A stretch of DNA of 64,000 bases from Bacteroidaceae bacterium (GCA_024401115.1 JAKSLP010000011.1:1-64000), one strand, 5' to 3'. Counted from the stretch's first letter, positions 1 to 9,075 are shown. Translations and numbers: made by a program. The notes: generated by a model not told the origin, from the letters alone.

Positions 1-61
1 ACATCTGACGGAAAGCCAGACGACCAATACGGCCGAAACCGTTAATTGCTACTTTAGTCAT
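1..61 (-). CDS. gap: Glyceraldehyde-3-phosphate dehydrogenase, N-terminal fragment
   Basis: Only the first 20 codons are inside the window; the gene continues past the left edge. The translation begins MTKVAINGFGRIGRLAFRQM, the N-terminal strand and glycine-rich NAD-binding turn (GFGRIGR) of GAPDH, which converts glyceraldehyde-3-phosphate to 1,3-bisphosphoglycerate in glycolysis. The start is the ATG at 59-61. A consensus Bacteroidetes promoter lies 60 bp upstream. The call rests on the Rossmann turn alone, but the match to GAPDH is very specific. Confidence 0.93.
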   Translation of the reverse strand, partial: MTKVAINGFGRIGRLAFRQM

Positions 62-120
62 TGGTTTAAAATTTTTATTAGTTAATAAAATATCGATAAA
101 ACTTCTTTTTAATTCGTACG

Positions 121-152
121 CAAATTTACACTTTTTCTACAATAAAATCAAA
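121..152 (-). promoter_or_regulatory. gap promoter
   Basis: On the minus strand TTTG (149-152), 20 bp, TAAATTTG (121-128) matches the Bacteroidetes primary sigma consensus TTTG-N19-21-TAnnTTTG and points to gap, leaving a leader of roughly 55 nt. Confidence 0.75.
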
Positions 153-277
153 TTTTGATGTATTATTTCTATATTTTAGCCTCATTTCCTAAAATCTAGC
201 CGTTCCCAGTCGGCACTTATCACCATTCTGCAATCAGTAAATGACAAAATGATTCCTTCACCCTCTATAAATAACAA

Positions 278-306
278 TCCCAGCCTATCTTCGCGATAAA
301 CTGGGA
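278..306. other. Hairpin in the gap upstream region
   Basis: TCCCAG (278-283) pairs with CTGGGA (301-306), and an inner TATC/GATA pairing extends the stem. There is no T-run on either side, so it is not an obvious terminator. It could be a leader structure of a long gap transcript or a relic. Confidence 0.4.
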
Positions 307-629
307 CATCATTTTACTTAACTCTTTTATACCCTAAAAAAATAATAACCCTTTTGAAATTCAACAATCTTTTTTACCAACTAAAACCTTAAACTCAAAC
401 AAACAATCTTTCTCCTTATTTTGATACTGCAAAGTTACAGCATTTTGTTTGCGCACACAAGAAATCAAACGGCAAATTATCACAAAGCGACTCTTTCTTG
501 ACATTAATCAAGCAAAAAAGTTTAGAATATTCGCGAATCAGTCGTTGTTTGTCATTAAAAGCCCATTTTTAGTAGCATAAAGAAAGAATCAAAGCGTCAA
601 ACCGTCCCCTACATGAACGTAGCGTAAGA

Positions 630-1250
630 TTATCCCAAAACATATTGCAAAAAAGCAAGCTGTTGACCTAACAAAAAGAGAATAATAAACAAAATACTCC
701 ACTCCCCCACGCCATTTGCCATAGCATTGACAAAGTCGGCAGGTTTACGGTATCTTCCAGATACCCACGCATACACCCCGAATACCAATAAGCAGCCAAG
801 CAACACCAAGACAGCCATTCCCGCATGTAGAGGACCGTGAAGGACCTCTCCGGTCACAGAAAGGAACACGGGATCGCTACCCCAAAATCCAAAAGACAGC
901 AACAACACATAGGCACATAGAGTCAAAACAGATACCTGGAATCCCCATCGCTGTCGGGGAGAAAGTTGCCTGACACCTGAGCGCAGAAAGTTGCGCACGA
1001 CATGCAGCCAACCTGAGGAGCGGGCTATTCCCCACCCCATCAGATAGAGCAACAAACTTAAGACCGGCATGTTCCCGAAATTTGGAATCAGATTCCGAAG
1101 CATCCACCTTACCCCTTCATTGGCAAGCAAATTCTGGAGCGGCAAGCCGTAAAGACCTCCCACCCAAGAAAACAAGATTGTGCCCAACAAGGCTATTGCT
1201 TGCAGCATCACCAATCCCGGCAGCCAACTATGAAGCCGTTTATTCATCAT
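630..1250 (-). CDS. Short AbgT-like membrane protein
   Basis: A 206-residue hydrophobic protein with about five membrane segments. The stretch around residues 20-80 (VGGLYGLPLQNLLANEGVRW, then LRNLIPNFGN and GWGIARSSG) resembles the N-terminal part of AbgT-family (p-aminobenzoyl-glutamate) transporters, including the 'EG(I/V)RWxL...NF' pattern and the 'xGxGxAxxSG' motif. AbgT proteins are about 500 residues, so this is less than half a transporter. I chose the ATG at 1248-1250 because ATGATGAATAA overlaps the stop of the response regulator and suggests translational coupling; a longer frame starts at 1295. Whether it transports anything is unknown. Confidence 0.6.
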   Translation of the reverse strand: MMNKRLHSWLPGLVMLQAIALLGTILFSWVGGLYGLPLQNLLANEGVRWMLRNLIPNFGNMPVLSLLLYLMGWGIARSSGWLHVVRNFLRSGVRQLSPRQRWGFQVSVLTLCAYVLLLSFGFWGSDPVFLSVTGEVLHGPLHAGMAVLVLLGCLLVFGVYAWVSGRYRKPADFVNAMANGVGEWSILFIILFLLGQQLAFLQYVLG

Positions 1251-1962
1251 CAGGTTCCAAATTGTTAACGTCCAAGATGCCCAACTGAAAAGCACGAGTC
1301 ACCAAACGGGTCGCGTTCACTCCGCTGCGCTCACTAGGTTGGAACAAGCGTTGGATCAAATCTATCTGTTTTTTCTCCAGCGTCTTGACGCCAAAAGGCA
1401 TCGATTTTAGATTCGTAATCATATCCTTGGTATAACCCAAAGCCAGGTGTCGCAGGAAACGCTCGTCATACTCATCTATATCATAACTGATCAAAGCCTC
1501 CTGCCGGCGCTGGTCAAGCAAGACACTCTTCTTAAATCGATCTATAATTTTTTCCAAGATAGGCTGGTTGAACACCATGCGTTTTCCTTCCATAACACTC
1601 TGAACATCAGTCTTGGTCAAAAGTTCTCCACTTTTCAGGATGATACCATCGGCACCAGCCTCCAGAACATCCACCCAAAGACGCTCGTTTATGATTTCAC
1701 CAGTGAAAATAAGTACGTGTAACTGAGGGTATTTAACACGGACCTGACGGCAAATTTCCACACCAATGGTTGTAGAACCTCCTAAGCCCAAATCAAGCAA
1801 AAGCAAATCAGGAACCTGCTTTTCGATGAGTGGCCAAAATTCAGCTTCAGTCATAGCTGTACCAATCACCTCTGCCTCAGGAATATCATGGCGAAATATT
1901 TCCTCCGTTCCTTTCAACTCAAGCTTAACATCTTCAACGATGATTACTTTAAAATTTTCCAT
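1240..1962 (-). CDS. Response regulator with C-terminal helical output domain
   Basis: 240 residues. The N-terminal receiver domain shows the acidic pocket (VED near 9-10), phosphoacceptor Asp56 in LLLLDLGLG, Thr86 in FTGE and Lys109 in ILKS. The C-terminal part (about 165-215, including LGYTKDMITNLKSM) has the shape of a NarL-like helix-turn-helix but is not a strong match. It lies 11 bp downstream of a giant sensor kinase and overlaps the following membrane-protein gene, so all three are probably one operon. It is presumably phosphorylated by the kinase and acts as a transcription factor; its targets cannot be seen here. Confidence 0.85.
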   Translation of the reverse strand: MENFKVIIVEDVKLELKGTEEIFRHDIPEAEVIGTAMTEAEFWPLIEKQVPDLLLLDLGLGGSTTIGVEICRQVRVKYPQLHVLIFTGEIINERLWVDVLEAGADGIILKSGELLTKTDVQSVMEGKRMVFNQPILEKIIDRFKKSVLLDQRRQEALISYDIDEYDERFLRHLALGYTKDMITNLKSMPFGVKTLEKKQIDLIQRLFQPSERSGVNATRLVTRAFQLGILDVNNLEPDDE

Positions 1963-1973
1963 ATTGTCGTTTT

Positions 1974-4900
1974 TTATTTATTTCGTAAAGTAAACCACAA
2001 CTCATAGCCATGACCATCGGGTCCGACTTGAGCATTAATGCGACAACCGCGATGGTTGCATAGTTCCTCATGATCTCGAACAATCTGGCGGGCAATCAGA
2101 TACTGAACACCACGCAGACGTCCATTCTCATCCGCAGTCATCCGTTCCAAACTAGGATAAAACAATGCGTTCAGATATTCCTGAGTATAAATGCCATGGG
2201 GATCCGTAAATGAAAAACGAATATAGTCCCCGTCTTTCTCTGCCCTCATCACAAATCCTGGACGAGAGGCCGAATCTGCCTGTTGCACTGCAGCATCCAC
2301 TAGGTTTTCCATCATGAAACGCAACAGATGCTCATCACCCACCACATAGCAGTCCTCACCGCAATCTGTAGTCAAAGTCCATTCTAATTGCGTTTTTTTC
2401 GTGACCTTTTTAAAATAGCGCGACATGTAATTAAACAGTTCTGGAACCCAAACACGGGAACGGCTCAACTTGACGTTGACTATTTGGCGGGAAGCACAAG
2501 AACTTAGTAAGGTAAACACCTCTTTATAATAGTCCATCAACTCATGCATGGCATTGATCTGATCCTCCTCAATCCCATCACCCGTCTTCTTGAGCAACAA
2601 ATCCACCATCTGGCGGATGCGGTTCGGATAATACATGGTTTCATGCTTCAAACTGGACAAGCAGTTATCCAACATCATATTCTGGACATGCAACTGGTTT
2701 TCCTCAAAAATAATTCTTCGCTTCTCATCCTCTGCCTGCTCCACATCCGACTGCTTCAAGGTCAGGCGTATCAAGGTCTGGTAGATCATAATAGCCAGAT
2801 AATGGAGGATTAAATTATTTAGAATATCATCCTGAGCACTATATTCCGTATCGGTCTGTAAAAAACCAAAAGCGCCCACCTTAATTGACTCACCACCTAT
2901 TTCCACCTTCAACGGTTCAAAGCGTGAGCCTGATGATTTGTCCCAGATAGGCTGCATTGTGGAGGCACACTTATGCAACTGGCTCTCCACGAGTGGCGAC
3001 ATCAGCAAAGGATTAGTTGTCACAGGCTGAAACACATTCTTATCACCGTCATCAATCAGAACGGCAAGGCCACGAATGGGATGAATATCGTTTAAGTCTG
3101 GATAGATGCCGTCCAACACATTCTTTAAATCATCCAACTGATTCAGATTTAAAATCTTACGGTTGGCCAAGAGAGCCTGCTCCATATTCAAGCGATAGGT
3201 TTGTGCATGACGGAAATAAAGCATGTAATAGGCCGCCAGGAATGTAACAACCAATAAAACAATCAGCCAAATAGCCAATGTCCGGTTGGAAGCCGAACGC
3301 TGCATAGAGCGGCAGAACGCCTCCAAAGAGTCATCCTCACCCAGCAACTTGTACAGGCGAGTATAGCCTTGATTGTTCAGCTTATACAAATTCCACTGGC
3401 ACGTAGCTAAAGAAGCAACAGCCACCTCATTACGGATATCCAAGATAACATGATAATCGGTTTCAACACCACTGTTCCACCAATCCAGTTCTGCCAACCC
3501 ACCTTCCTGGCTCATACTCATCAAGCGAGTTCCACCAGGATTATTATCCAGATAATAACGGTTCAAGTACAGACAAGCGGAATCTGCGTACAGAAGAGCA
3601 TCCGCATACTCACGGCTCACATTTTTATAATAGGTTGAATCCGCATACCTAGATGCCTGTTCCAACAATCCGTCCGTTGGCAGAGCATAAGTATCGCCCA
3701 TGCCTCCGAGCAAGAACAAAAGCAACATGACCATCATCCTGAGTACACCCTTCGGCAAGCGGAAATAGAATCGGCTGCCAACACCCAACCGGCTCTCAAT
3801 GCCAAACTTGCAGACACTGAACAGGGCATTCGTCTTTCTATATTTCTCAATGATACCCTTGCAGTTCATCAATCCGAAACCATACCCCTTATTCTTTCTC
3901 AGTTCCTCATTGGCCTTCTTATCCTCCGTTCCAATACCAATTTGTGACGAGTCGTAAACCTTCTCATTCAATATACGACTGATATCAGTTTCAGACAATC
4001 CCCGTCCAGTATCGGAGACTGATATTTCCACATAATCTTCGGTCTGTTCCGCCTTGACGGTAACATGTCCACCTGATGGCGTATACTTTCTGGCATTTTC
4101 GGCCAAAGTATTGATAATAAACAAAGTTAAAGCCTTATCGGCCTTGACACATGCCGAAGTAGGCTGAACATCCAAAGTCAACTGCTTTTGTTGGAATGTG
4201 CGGTGTCCCTTACTGATGGTCTCAAACAATTCCGATAATGCGAAGTTCTCAATATGAAGACTTAACGAGCCCTGTTTCATGCGAATCCAGAGAGACAAAA
4301 TATCGTTATACTCATTGATCCGGTCAACCAGCTCACGTATATATATATATCTTTCCTGACGCACCTCATCCGTATCTTCCGTCTTCAACTTACGTACCTC
4401 GTTCATCATGCGGTCAAGAAATGGCGTAATGCCATTCACAATCGACATACATGTACGCTTTTCCAAATTCTGGCGTTTATTATCGGCCAAATGCTGCTCA
4501 TGAAGATAGCGCTCCTTTTCCAGCAATTCATGCGATTCTTCCAAATCAGAGATTGTTGAAGCATACTGAGTAGCCCAATCCTGATAAGGCTGAATCAAAT
4601 CAATCATAGACGGATCTTCTCTCTCCAACTCGCTAATCTGTTTTTGAATCTCCTCTTCATCAATCGGGAAATTAGAGGAAAGGCTATTACACAAAGCAGC
4701 AACGCGCCCCAATCGCTCAATGGCAGCTGCGTTCTTCTTGCGCCATGTTTTATTCAGGAACCAGAAACCTATGATGCCCAGCAACACTATACACAAGACG
4801 ACCGCCAACATTATGCCCATATAGGAAGATTCGTTCTCCAACTGTTCAAAACGGCTTTCCAACTCCTTGTCCTGACGGGTACGATCCAGAATATCCAAAT

Positions 4901-6125
4901 AAATATTACGATTATAATCCGATGCGTTCTTATCACCCAAAGCACTGTATGTCATAGAGATGGACTCACGAATATTGGCAAGCCACTGAGGAACGATACG
5001 TAACGGATATTTATCCAGCATGGTAATCTCAACGGCTAAAGAATCCCCCTTAGGAAATAATTCCAACTTGCATTCTTCAGCCATATTTACATCCAAGCCA
5101 TGCAGATAATCATTGATATCATCCAAAGCCAGCTGCAACTGTTCCAAAGACTCCTCATAACGGCCATAGGAAAACAAGATTTGAGATAAGCTTCTGCGTG
5201 CACCGGCAATCTGGTAGTAATCACCATATTTCTGAAATAGTTTCAATGACAATTCGGACAATTGGATAGGCAACAATGAGTCCACCACCTCCTGGTTGGC
5301 AATAAAAGCCAGCTCCGGATGGCGGGCACTGAACACCGTCTGGCTCCAAACAGAGTCGGTGAAAAGTTCTGAAAATGTTTGAACGATGTTCGCTTCCAAA
5401 TACACGGTCCCTTTAATTCTGCTCATATACAGAGCATGAAACAAATCATCAAATTCATCAATGATGAGAGATGAGGTGTCATCCGACTGGCGCAAACCGG
5501 AAGTTCCCCACACATAGGTACCATATATCCACTGAATACTATCTGATTGAGCCACCTCAGAGAGATTCAGCTGCTTCAGTTCTTCCTTGGCACGATCCTC
5601 TTGCTGCATGTAATAGAAGTATGTAGATGCCGCCAGATGAAAATCGCTCTCAGCTATCGTAAATCGTCCCCTATCATGCTCATCCAGAGCCTCAATTTCT
5701 TCCTTTAGATGATAGATGCTTTTGGCTGCCTTATTGTAATAATCAAAAAAGCGCTTATTCGATGCAGTACGCTGGGTAACACGCATCATTCCCACATCGG
5801 AAATAAGATGTTCCAACTGATTATTGCTGCATTCCTCTGACATACTGTAATAATGTTCGGCAGTCGGGAAATCCTGATTCATCAAAGCCACAAAAGCCAA
5901 ATTATTGTATGCCTCAGCCTTGCCCGTATGGTAATTACCGGAAATGGCCAGCGCTTGATTGGCATAATAAGCCACGCTATCCAAATTTGAATAACGTAAA
6001 TCAAAGGCACGATGGGTCAAATGTTCAACCCTCTGCCTGGTCTTATGAGAGACAGAAGTACATCCCGACAACACCAACAACACGGTCATCAGTAATCCTA
6101 TCCATTTGTGCACAAAACCATTCAT
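1974..6125 (-). CDS. Giant sensor kinase, DUF5112/DUF5113-type, with two kinase-like halves
   Basis: 1383 residues from the ATG at 6123-6125; a frame 12 codons longer exists, but the promoter's -7 box lies inside that extension. Residue numbers below use the longer frame. A lipobox (LSGC, 31-34) is followed by TPR-like helices to about 430 and a membrane segment at 449-469. A first HATPase domain has an N-box (NTLAENARKY, 684-693), DTGRG (717-721) and GYGFG (759-763), but the upstream helix lacks a phosphoacceptor His. New membrane segments at 807-825 and 961-981 precede a second half with an H-box-like LKHETMYYP (His1173), an N-box-like MENLVDAAV and no glycine-rich G boxes. Function in the two halves may be split. 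It heads the operon with the response regulator. The ligand is unknown. Confidence 0.85.
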   Translation of the reverse strand: MNGFVHKWIGLLMTVLLVLSGCTSVSHKTRQRVEHLTHRAFDLRYSNLDSVAYYANQALAISGNYHTGKAEAYNNLAFVALMNQDFPTAEHYYSMSEECSNNQLEHLISDVGMMRVTQRTASNKRFFDYYNKAAKSIYHLKEEIEALDEHDRGRFTIAESDFHLAASTYFYYMQQEDRAKEELKQLNLSEVAQSDSIQWIYGTYVWGTSGLRQSDDTSSLIIDEFDDLFHALYMSRIKGTVYLEANIVQTFSELFTDSVWSQTVFSARHPELAFIANQEVVDSLLPIQLSELSLKLFQKYGDYYQIAGARRSLSQILFSYGRYEESLEQLQLALDDINDYLHGLDVNMAEECKLELFPKGDSLAVEITMLDKYPLRIVPQWLANIRESISMTYSALGDKNASDYNRNIYLDILDRTRQDKELESRFEQLENESSYMGIMLAVVLCIVLLGIIGFWFLNKTWRKKNAAAIERLGRVAALCNSLSSNFPIDEEEIQKQISELEREDPSMIDLIQPYQDWATQYASTISDLEESHELLEKERYLHEQHLADNKRQNLEKRTCMSIVNGITPFLDRMMNEVRKLKTEDTDEVRQERYIYIRELVDRINEYNDILSLWIRMKQGSLSLHIENFALSELFETISKGHRTFQQKQLTLDVQPTSACVKADKALTLFIINTLAENARKYTPSGGHVTVKAEQTEDYVEISVSDTGRGLSETDISRILNEKVYDSSQIGIGTEDKKANEELRKNKGYGFGLMNCKGIIEKYRKTNALFSVCKFGIESRLGVGSRFYFRLPKGVLRMMVMLLLFLLGGMGDTYALPTDGLLEQASRYADSTYYKNVSREYADALLYADSACLYLNRYYLDNNPGGTRLMSMSQEGGLAELDWWNSGVETDYHVILDIRNEVAVASLATCQWNLYKLNNQGYTRLYKLLGEDDSLEAFCRSMQRSASNRTLAIWLIVLLVVTFLAAYYMLYFRHAQTYRLNMEQALLANRKILNLNQLDDLKNVLDGIYPDLNDIHPIRGLAVLIDDGDKNVFQPVTTNPLLMSPLVESQLHKCASTMQPIWDKSSGSRFEPLKVEIGGESIKVGAFGFLQTDTEYSAQDDILNNLILHYLAIMIYQTLIRLTLKQSDVEQAEDEKRRIIFEENQLHVQNMMLDNCLSSLKHETMYYPNRIRQMVDLLLKKTGDGIEEDQINAMHELMDYYKEVFTLLSSCASRQIVNVKLSRSRVWVPELFNYMSRYFKKVTKKTQLEWTLTTDCGEDCYVVGDEHLLRFMMENLVDAAVQQADSASRPGFVMRAEKDGDYIRFSFTDPHGIYTQEYLNALFYPSLERMTADENGRLRGVQYLIARQIVRDHEELCNHRGCRINAQVGPDGHGYELWFTLRNK

Positions 6126-6130
6126 AAAGA

Positions 6131-6162
6131 CAAAAATAAGACGTTTCAGCGAGATAATCAAA
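6131..6162 (-). promoter_or_regulatory. Promoter of the sensor kinase operon
   Basis: TTTG (6159-6162), 20 bp, TATTTTTG (6131-6138) on the minus strand. The -7 box ends 5 nt before the ATG at 6125, which predicts a nearly leaderless mRNA and decides the start codon. Confidence 0.65.
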
Positions 6163-6170
6163 TTATTTAG

Positions 6171-6178
6171 TATCTTTG
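6171..6178 (+). promoter_or_regulatory. -7 box of the thioesterase gene
   Basis: TATCTTTG matches TAnnTTTG, 22 nt before the ATG at 6201. I see no good TTTG at the right distance. It is divergent from, and overlaps the upstream side of, the kinase promoter. Confidence 0.5.
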
Positions 6179-6200
6179 CATAAAGATTAACGAAAACAAA

Positions 6201-6575
6201 ATGGAAATAGGACTACTTTTTGAAAAGGAATTTATTCCAACACCAGCAGATTCAGCAGCCCGGATGGGGTCAGGAACGCTCAACGTGCTTTCCACTCCCA
6301 GTGTATTGGCCGCACTCGAAAATGTAGCAATGACTTGCGTTGCCAATCAGCTTAGTAACGAAGAGACAACAGTTGGCACATTGGCAAATTTCAAGCATCT
6401 TAAGGCCAGTTCGATTGATACCCCATTTATTGCTCAAGCCGAACTCATTGAAATCGATCGCAGAAGACTAGTCTTCCGCGTAAAAGCCATGAGCAAGGCC
6501 GGAGATGTTCTAGCTGAAGGCATTCATGAGCGCTTTATCGTAAACATTAATAAGTTTATGGGTAAATTGGCTTAA
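6201..6575 (+). CDS. FlK-like hotdog-fold thioesterase
   Basis: 124 residues, the length of a single hotdog domain. It follows the fluoroacetyl-CoA thioesterase (FlK) pattern: a helix with a conserved Glu (LENVAMTCVA), then the catalytic-His region (TLANFKHLKAS) and the C-terminal GIHERFIVN strand corresponding to 'GTHERAVI'. Members hydrolyse small acyl-CoA esters; the substrate here is unknown, and fluoroacetate is unlikely. It stands alone, divergent from the sensor kinase operon and just upstream of a LacI-type regulator with its own promoter. Confidence 0.8.
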   Translation: MEIGLLFEKEFIPTPADSAARMGSGTLNVLSTPSVLAALENVAMTCVANQLSNEETTVGTLANFKHLKASSIDTPFIAQAELIEIDRRRLVFRVKAMSKAGDVLAEGIHERFIVNINKFMGKLA

Positions 6576-6614
6576 TTTTCCCGTTGGAATCGCACACAAT
6601 TCAAAAATTATAAC

Positions 6615-6622
6615 TAATTTTG
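6615..6622 (+). promoter_or_regulatory. -7 box upstream of the LacI-type regulator
   Basis: TAATTTTG matches TAnnTTTG; the -33 element is not clear. It would start the regulator-rsmG-MBL operon. Confidence 0.45.
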
Positions 6623-6686
6623 CAGCAGTTTATTAAGACTGTGCGATTTCTGTGCGACATTGTGCAAACTCACGAACAACGAGAAA

Positions 6687-7754
6687 ATGGACGAATTTCA
6701 AGGAAGAATCAGAATTAAAGACATTGCTGAACAAGCAGGCGTTTCGGTAGGAACCGTAGACCGAGTTCTGCATGGCCGCCCTAATGTTTCTGAGAAATCC
6801 CGACTGAAAGTTGAGGAGATTCTTAAGAAAATTGACTACCAGCCAAACATGTATGCCAGTGCATTGGCATCCAACAAAAGATATAAGTTTTTATGCATTC
6901 TGCCTCAGCACAAGCCAGGCGAATACTGGAGTGAAGTTGAAACAGGCATTCACCGTGCCCATCAAAGATACAACGACTTCAACATCCACATGGACATCTT
7001 TTATTATGACCCTTTCCATCCTGAGACTTTTGCGACCCAGAGTACGGAACTTCTAAAAGATGAACCTGATGGTGTGATTATCAACCCTACCATCATGGAG
7101 TATACCTCTCCTTTTACAGATCTGCTTCATGAGAGGGACATTCCCTTTGTATTTGTAGACTCCGATTTGCCTCAATTGCATCCTTTGGCATTCTATGCCC
7201 AGCACTCTCAGAAAAGCGGTTACTTTGCCGCCCGCATTCTTAAGATGCTTGCACCTGGCTGTGAGTTGGGTCTGTTCCGCCAGACTTTTGCAGGTCACGT
7301 TGTCCGTTCCAATCAGCAGAGAGAACGCGAAGCCGGATTTATGCAATACATGAAAGAGCATCATCCTGACACCATAATCCATACGGTGGAACTACCAGCA
7401 AAAAATTTCGGGCGCCAACTGGATCAAATGGATGATTTCTTTAAGGCACACCCAAACATGCATGCAGGCATTTGCTTTAATTCCAAAGTGTTTGGCGTTG
7501 GAGAATATCTGGAGAAGCGTGAAATTCGAGATTTCAGACTGGTCGGATATGACCATTTGGACCGCAACACAGAAATGGTACGCAACGGCTGGGTAGATTT
7601 TCTTATTGACCAGCACCCTTGGAAACAGGGCTACGGATGCATCCAAATTCTAGTGGAATATGTTATCTTCAAGAAACAGGTTGTCCGTCAGAACTATGTG
7701 CCAATCGAGTTGATTTCAAAAGAAAATGTTGACTTCTACAACCGCACCTATTAA
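6687..7754 (+). CDS. LacI-family transcriptional regulator
   Basis: 355 residues from the ATG at 6687, with an alternative ATG at 6660. The N-terminal LacI helix-turn-helix is clear: IRIKDIAEQAGVSVGTVDRV followed by a hinge helix region ending in YQPNMYASALAS. The rest is a periplasmic-binding-protein-like sensor domain (ILPQHKPGEYWSEVETGI, DGVIINPT, VFVDSDLP). The HTH variant 'SVGTVDRVLHGR' is common in Bacteroidetes sugar regulators. It is followed after 3 bp by rsmG, so it sits at the head of a short operon of unrelated function; the regulated genes are probably elsewhere. Confidence 0.88.
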   Translation: MDEFQGRIRIKDIAEQAGVSVGTVDRVLHGRPNVSEKSRLKVEEILKKIDYQPNMYASALASNKRYKFLCILPQHKPGEYWSEVETGIHRAHQRYNDFNIHMDIFYYDPFHPETFATQSTELLKDEPDGVIINPTIMEYTSPFTDLLHERDIPFVFVDSDLPQLHPLAFYAQHSQKSGYFAARILKMLAPGCELGLFRQTFAGHVVRSNQQREREAGFMQYMKEHHPDTIIHTVELPAKNFGRQLDQMDDFFKAHPNMHAGICFNSKVFGVGEYLEKREIRDFRLVGYDHLDRNTEMVRNGWVDFLIDQHPWKQGYGCIQILVEYVIFKKQVVRQNYVPIELISKENVDFYNRTY

Positions 7755-7757
7755 CGC

Positions 7758-8384
7758 ATGGAACAAATACTTAAATATTTCCCAAACATTACCGAAGAGC
7801 AGCGGACTCAGTTTGCTGCTCTTTACGATTTATACACAGACTGGAATTCCAAGATTAATGTCATCTCACGCAAGGATATTCAAAACCTGTATGAGCATCA
7901 TGTGTTGCACTCCCTTGGTATTGCCGAAGTACTTAATTTCAAGCCAGGGAGCAAGATTATGGATTTAGGTACCGGTGGAGGTTTCCCTGGTATCCCTTTG
8001 GCCATTCTTTTCCCAGAATGTCAGTTCCACCTGGTTGACAGTATCGGGAAAAAAGTGCGTGTGGCCAGTGAAGTGGCTCAAGCTATCGGTTTGAAGAACG
8101 TCACTTTCCGTCATTGCCGTGCAGAAGAGGAAAAGCAGAAGTTTGACTTCGTCGTTAGCCGTGCAGTTATGCCATTGGCAGACCTTTTGAAGATTATCCG
8201 TAAGAATATCATGAAGGAAAACAAGAATGCACTTCCTAATGGCCTGATTTGCCTAAAAGGCGGAGAATTGGAAAAGGAGAAGGGCGCAGTGAAGGGTATC
8301 GTTGAAACCACCAACCTGAGTGATTATTTCTCAGAAGAGTACTTTGAGACCAAGAAAGTTGTTTACGTACCTATACCTGTCTGA
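7758..8384 (+). CDS. rsmG: 16S rRNA (guanine527-N7)-methyltransferase RsmG
   Basis: 208 residues, the usual RsmG length. It has the family signature WNSKINVISRKD near the N-terminus, the SAM-binding motif I IMDLGTGGGFPGIPLAI, the acidic loop HLVDSIGKK and the VVSRAV motif. RsmG uses S-adenosylmethionine to methylate G527 of 16S rRNA; loss is known to give low-level streptomycin resistance in other bacteria. Three base pairs separate it from the upstream regulator stop and 3 from the next start. Confidence 0.95.
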   Translation: MEQILKYFPNITEEQRTQFAALYDLYTDWNSKINVISRKDIQNLYEHHVLHSLGIAEVLNFKPGSKIMDLGTGGGFPGIPLAILFPECQFHLVDSIGKKVRVASEVAQAIGLKNVTFRHCRAEEEKQKFDFVVSRAVMPLADLLKIIRKNIMKENKNALPNGLICLKGGELEKEKGAVKGIVETTNLSDYFSEEYFETKKVVYVPIPV

Positions 8385-8387
8385 TTT

Positions 8388-9032
8388 ATGCTGACCATTA
8401 AAACCTTTCCTGTGAATATGCTGCAGGAGAACTGCTATATCGTGAGCGATGAGACCGGTGAGTGTGTCATCATTGATTGCGGAGCTCAATATCAGCAAGA
8501 ATATAAAGCCATAGAACAATACATAAGCAGCAACAACCTCAAGGTGGTTCATCTGCTAAATACCCATCTGCATTTTGATCATGTAATGGGAAATCCTTTT
8601 ATCTTGCGCACCTATCAACTGAACACGATGGCCAGTACACGTGACCAGTACCTTTATGAAAATGTGAGCGGACAATTCCGTATGTTTATGGGAATGAACT
8701 ATTCCGAGGAATTCCCTTGTTTTATCGCCAAGGATCTGGATGAAGGTGACACCGTTGCCTTTGGTTCACACACATTCCGCATCATTGCTACACCAGGACA
8801 TACACCAGGCGGTATTTGCTTCTATTGTGCAGAGGAAGGAGTGCTTTTCAGCGGCGACTCACTTTTCAGATTCAGCATCGGCCGTACCGATTTGGAAGGA
8901 GGAAGCACCAGTCAACTCATTCAGGCACTCTCGCAAAAAGTAATGACACTTCCAGCGCAAACGGTAGTTTATCCGGGTCATGGACCTACTACAACCATAG
9001 CCGAGGAACAGATGAACAATCCTTATCTATAA
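8388..9032 (+). CDS. Metallo-beta-lactamase-fold hydrolase, glyoxalase II-like
   Basis: 214 residues. The metal-binding motif THLHFDH, followed by PGHTPGG, FSGDSLF and PGHG, gives the set of His and Asp ligands of the binuclear glyoxalase II/YcbL-type MBL fold. Bacteroidetes have several of these short single-domain enzymes; substrates such as S-lactoylglutathione-like thioesters are possible but not shown. It is the last gene of the regulator-rsmG operon and ends at a strong bidirectional terminator. Confidence 0.88.
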   Translation: MLTIKTFPVNMLQENCYIVSDETGECVIIDCGAQYQQEYKAIEQYISSNNLKVVHLLNTHLHFDHVMGNPFILRTYQLNTMASTRDQYLYENVSGQFRMFMGMNYSEEFPCFIAKDLDEGDTVAFGSHTFRIIATPGHTPGGICFYCAEEGVLFSGDSLFRFSIGRTDLEGGSTSQLIQALSQKVMTLPAQTVVYPGHGPTTTIAEEQMNNPYL

Positions 9033-9034
9033 CA

Positions 9035-9066
9035 AAAATCCCTTGAGTTTCAGCTCAAGGGATTTT
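9035..9066. terminator. Bidirectional terminator between the MBL gene and fhs
   Basis: A 13-bp perfect stem, AAAATCCCTTGAG / CTCAAGGGATTTT, with a 6-nt loop. The T-run works on both strands for these convergent genes. Confidence 0.9.
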
Positions 9067-9075
9067 CTGTTATTC

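Larger units (their letters stand above)
62..629. other. Long intergenic region between gap and the AbgT-like gene
   Basis: About 570 AT-rich bases with no convincing coding frame. Visible elements: the gap promoter (121-152), a GC-rich hairpin (278-306), a second leftward -7-like box TAACTTTG (430-437) with a CTTG 20 bp upstream (458-461), and a perfect 10-bp palindrome ATTCGCGAAT (529-538). If the 430 promoter is used, gap would have a second transcript with a leader of over 350 nt containing the hairpin. Confidence 0.5.
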
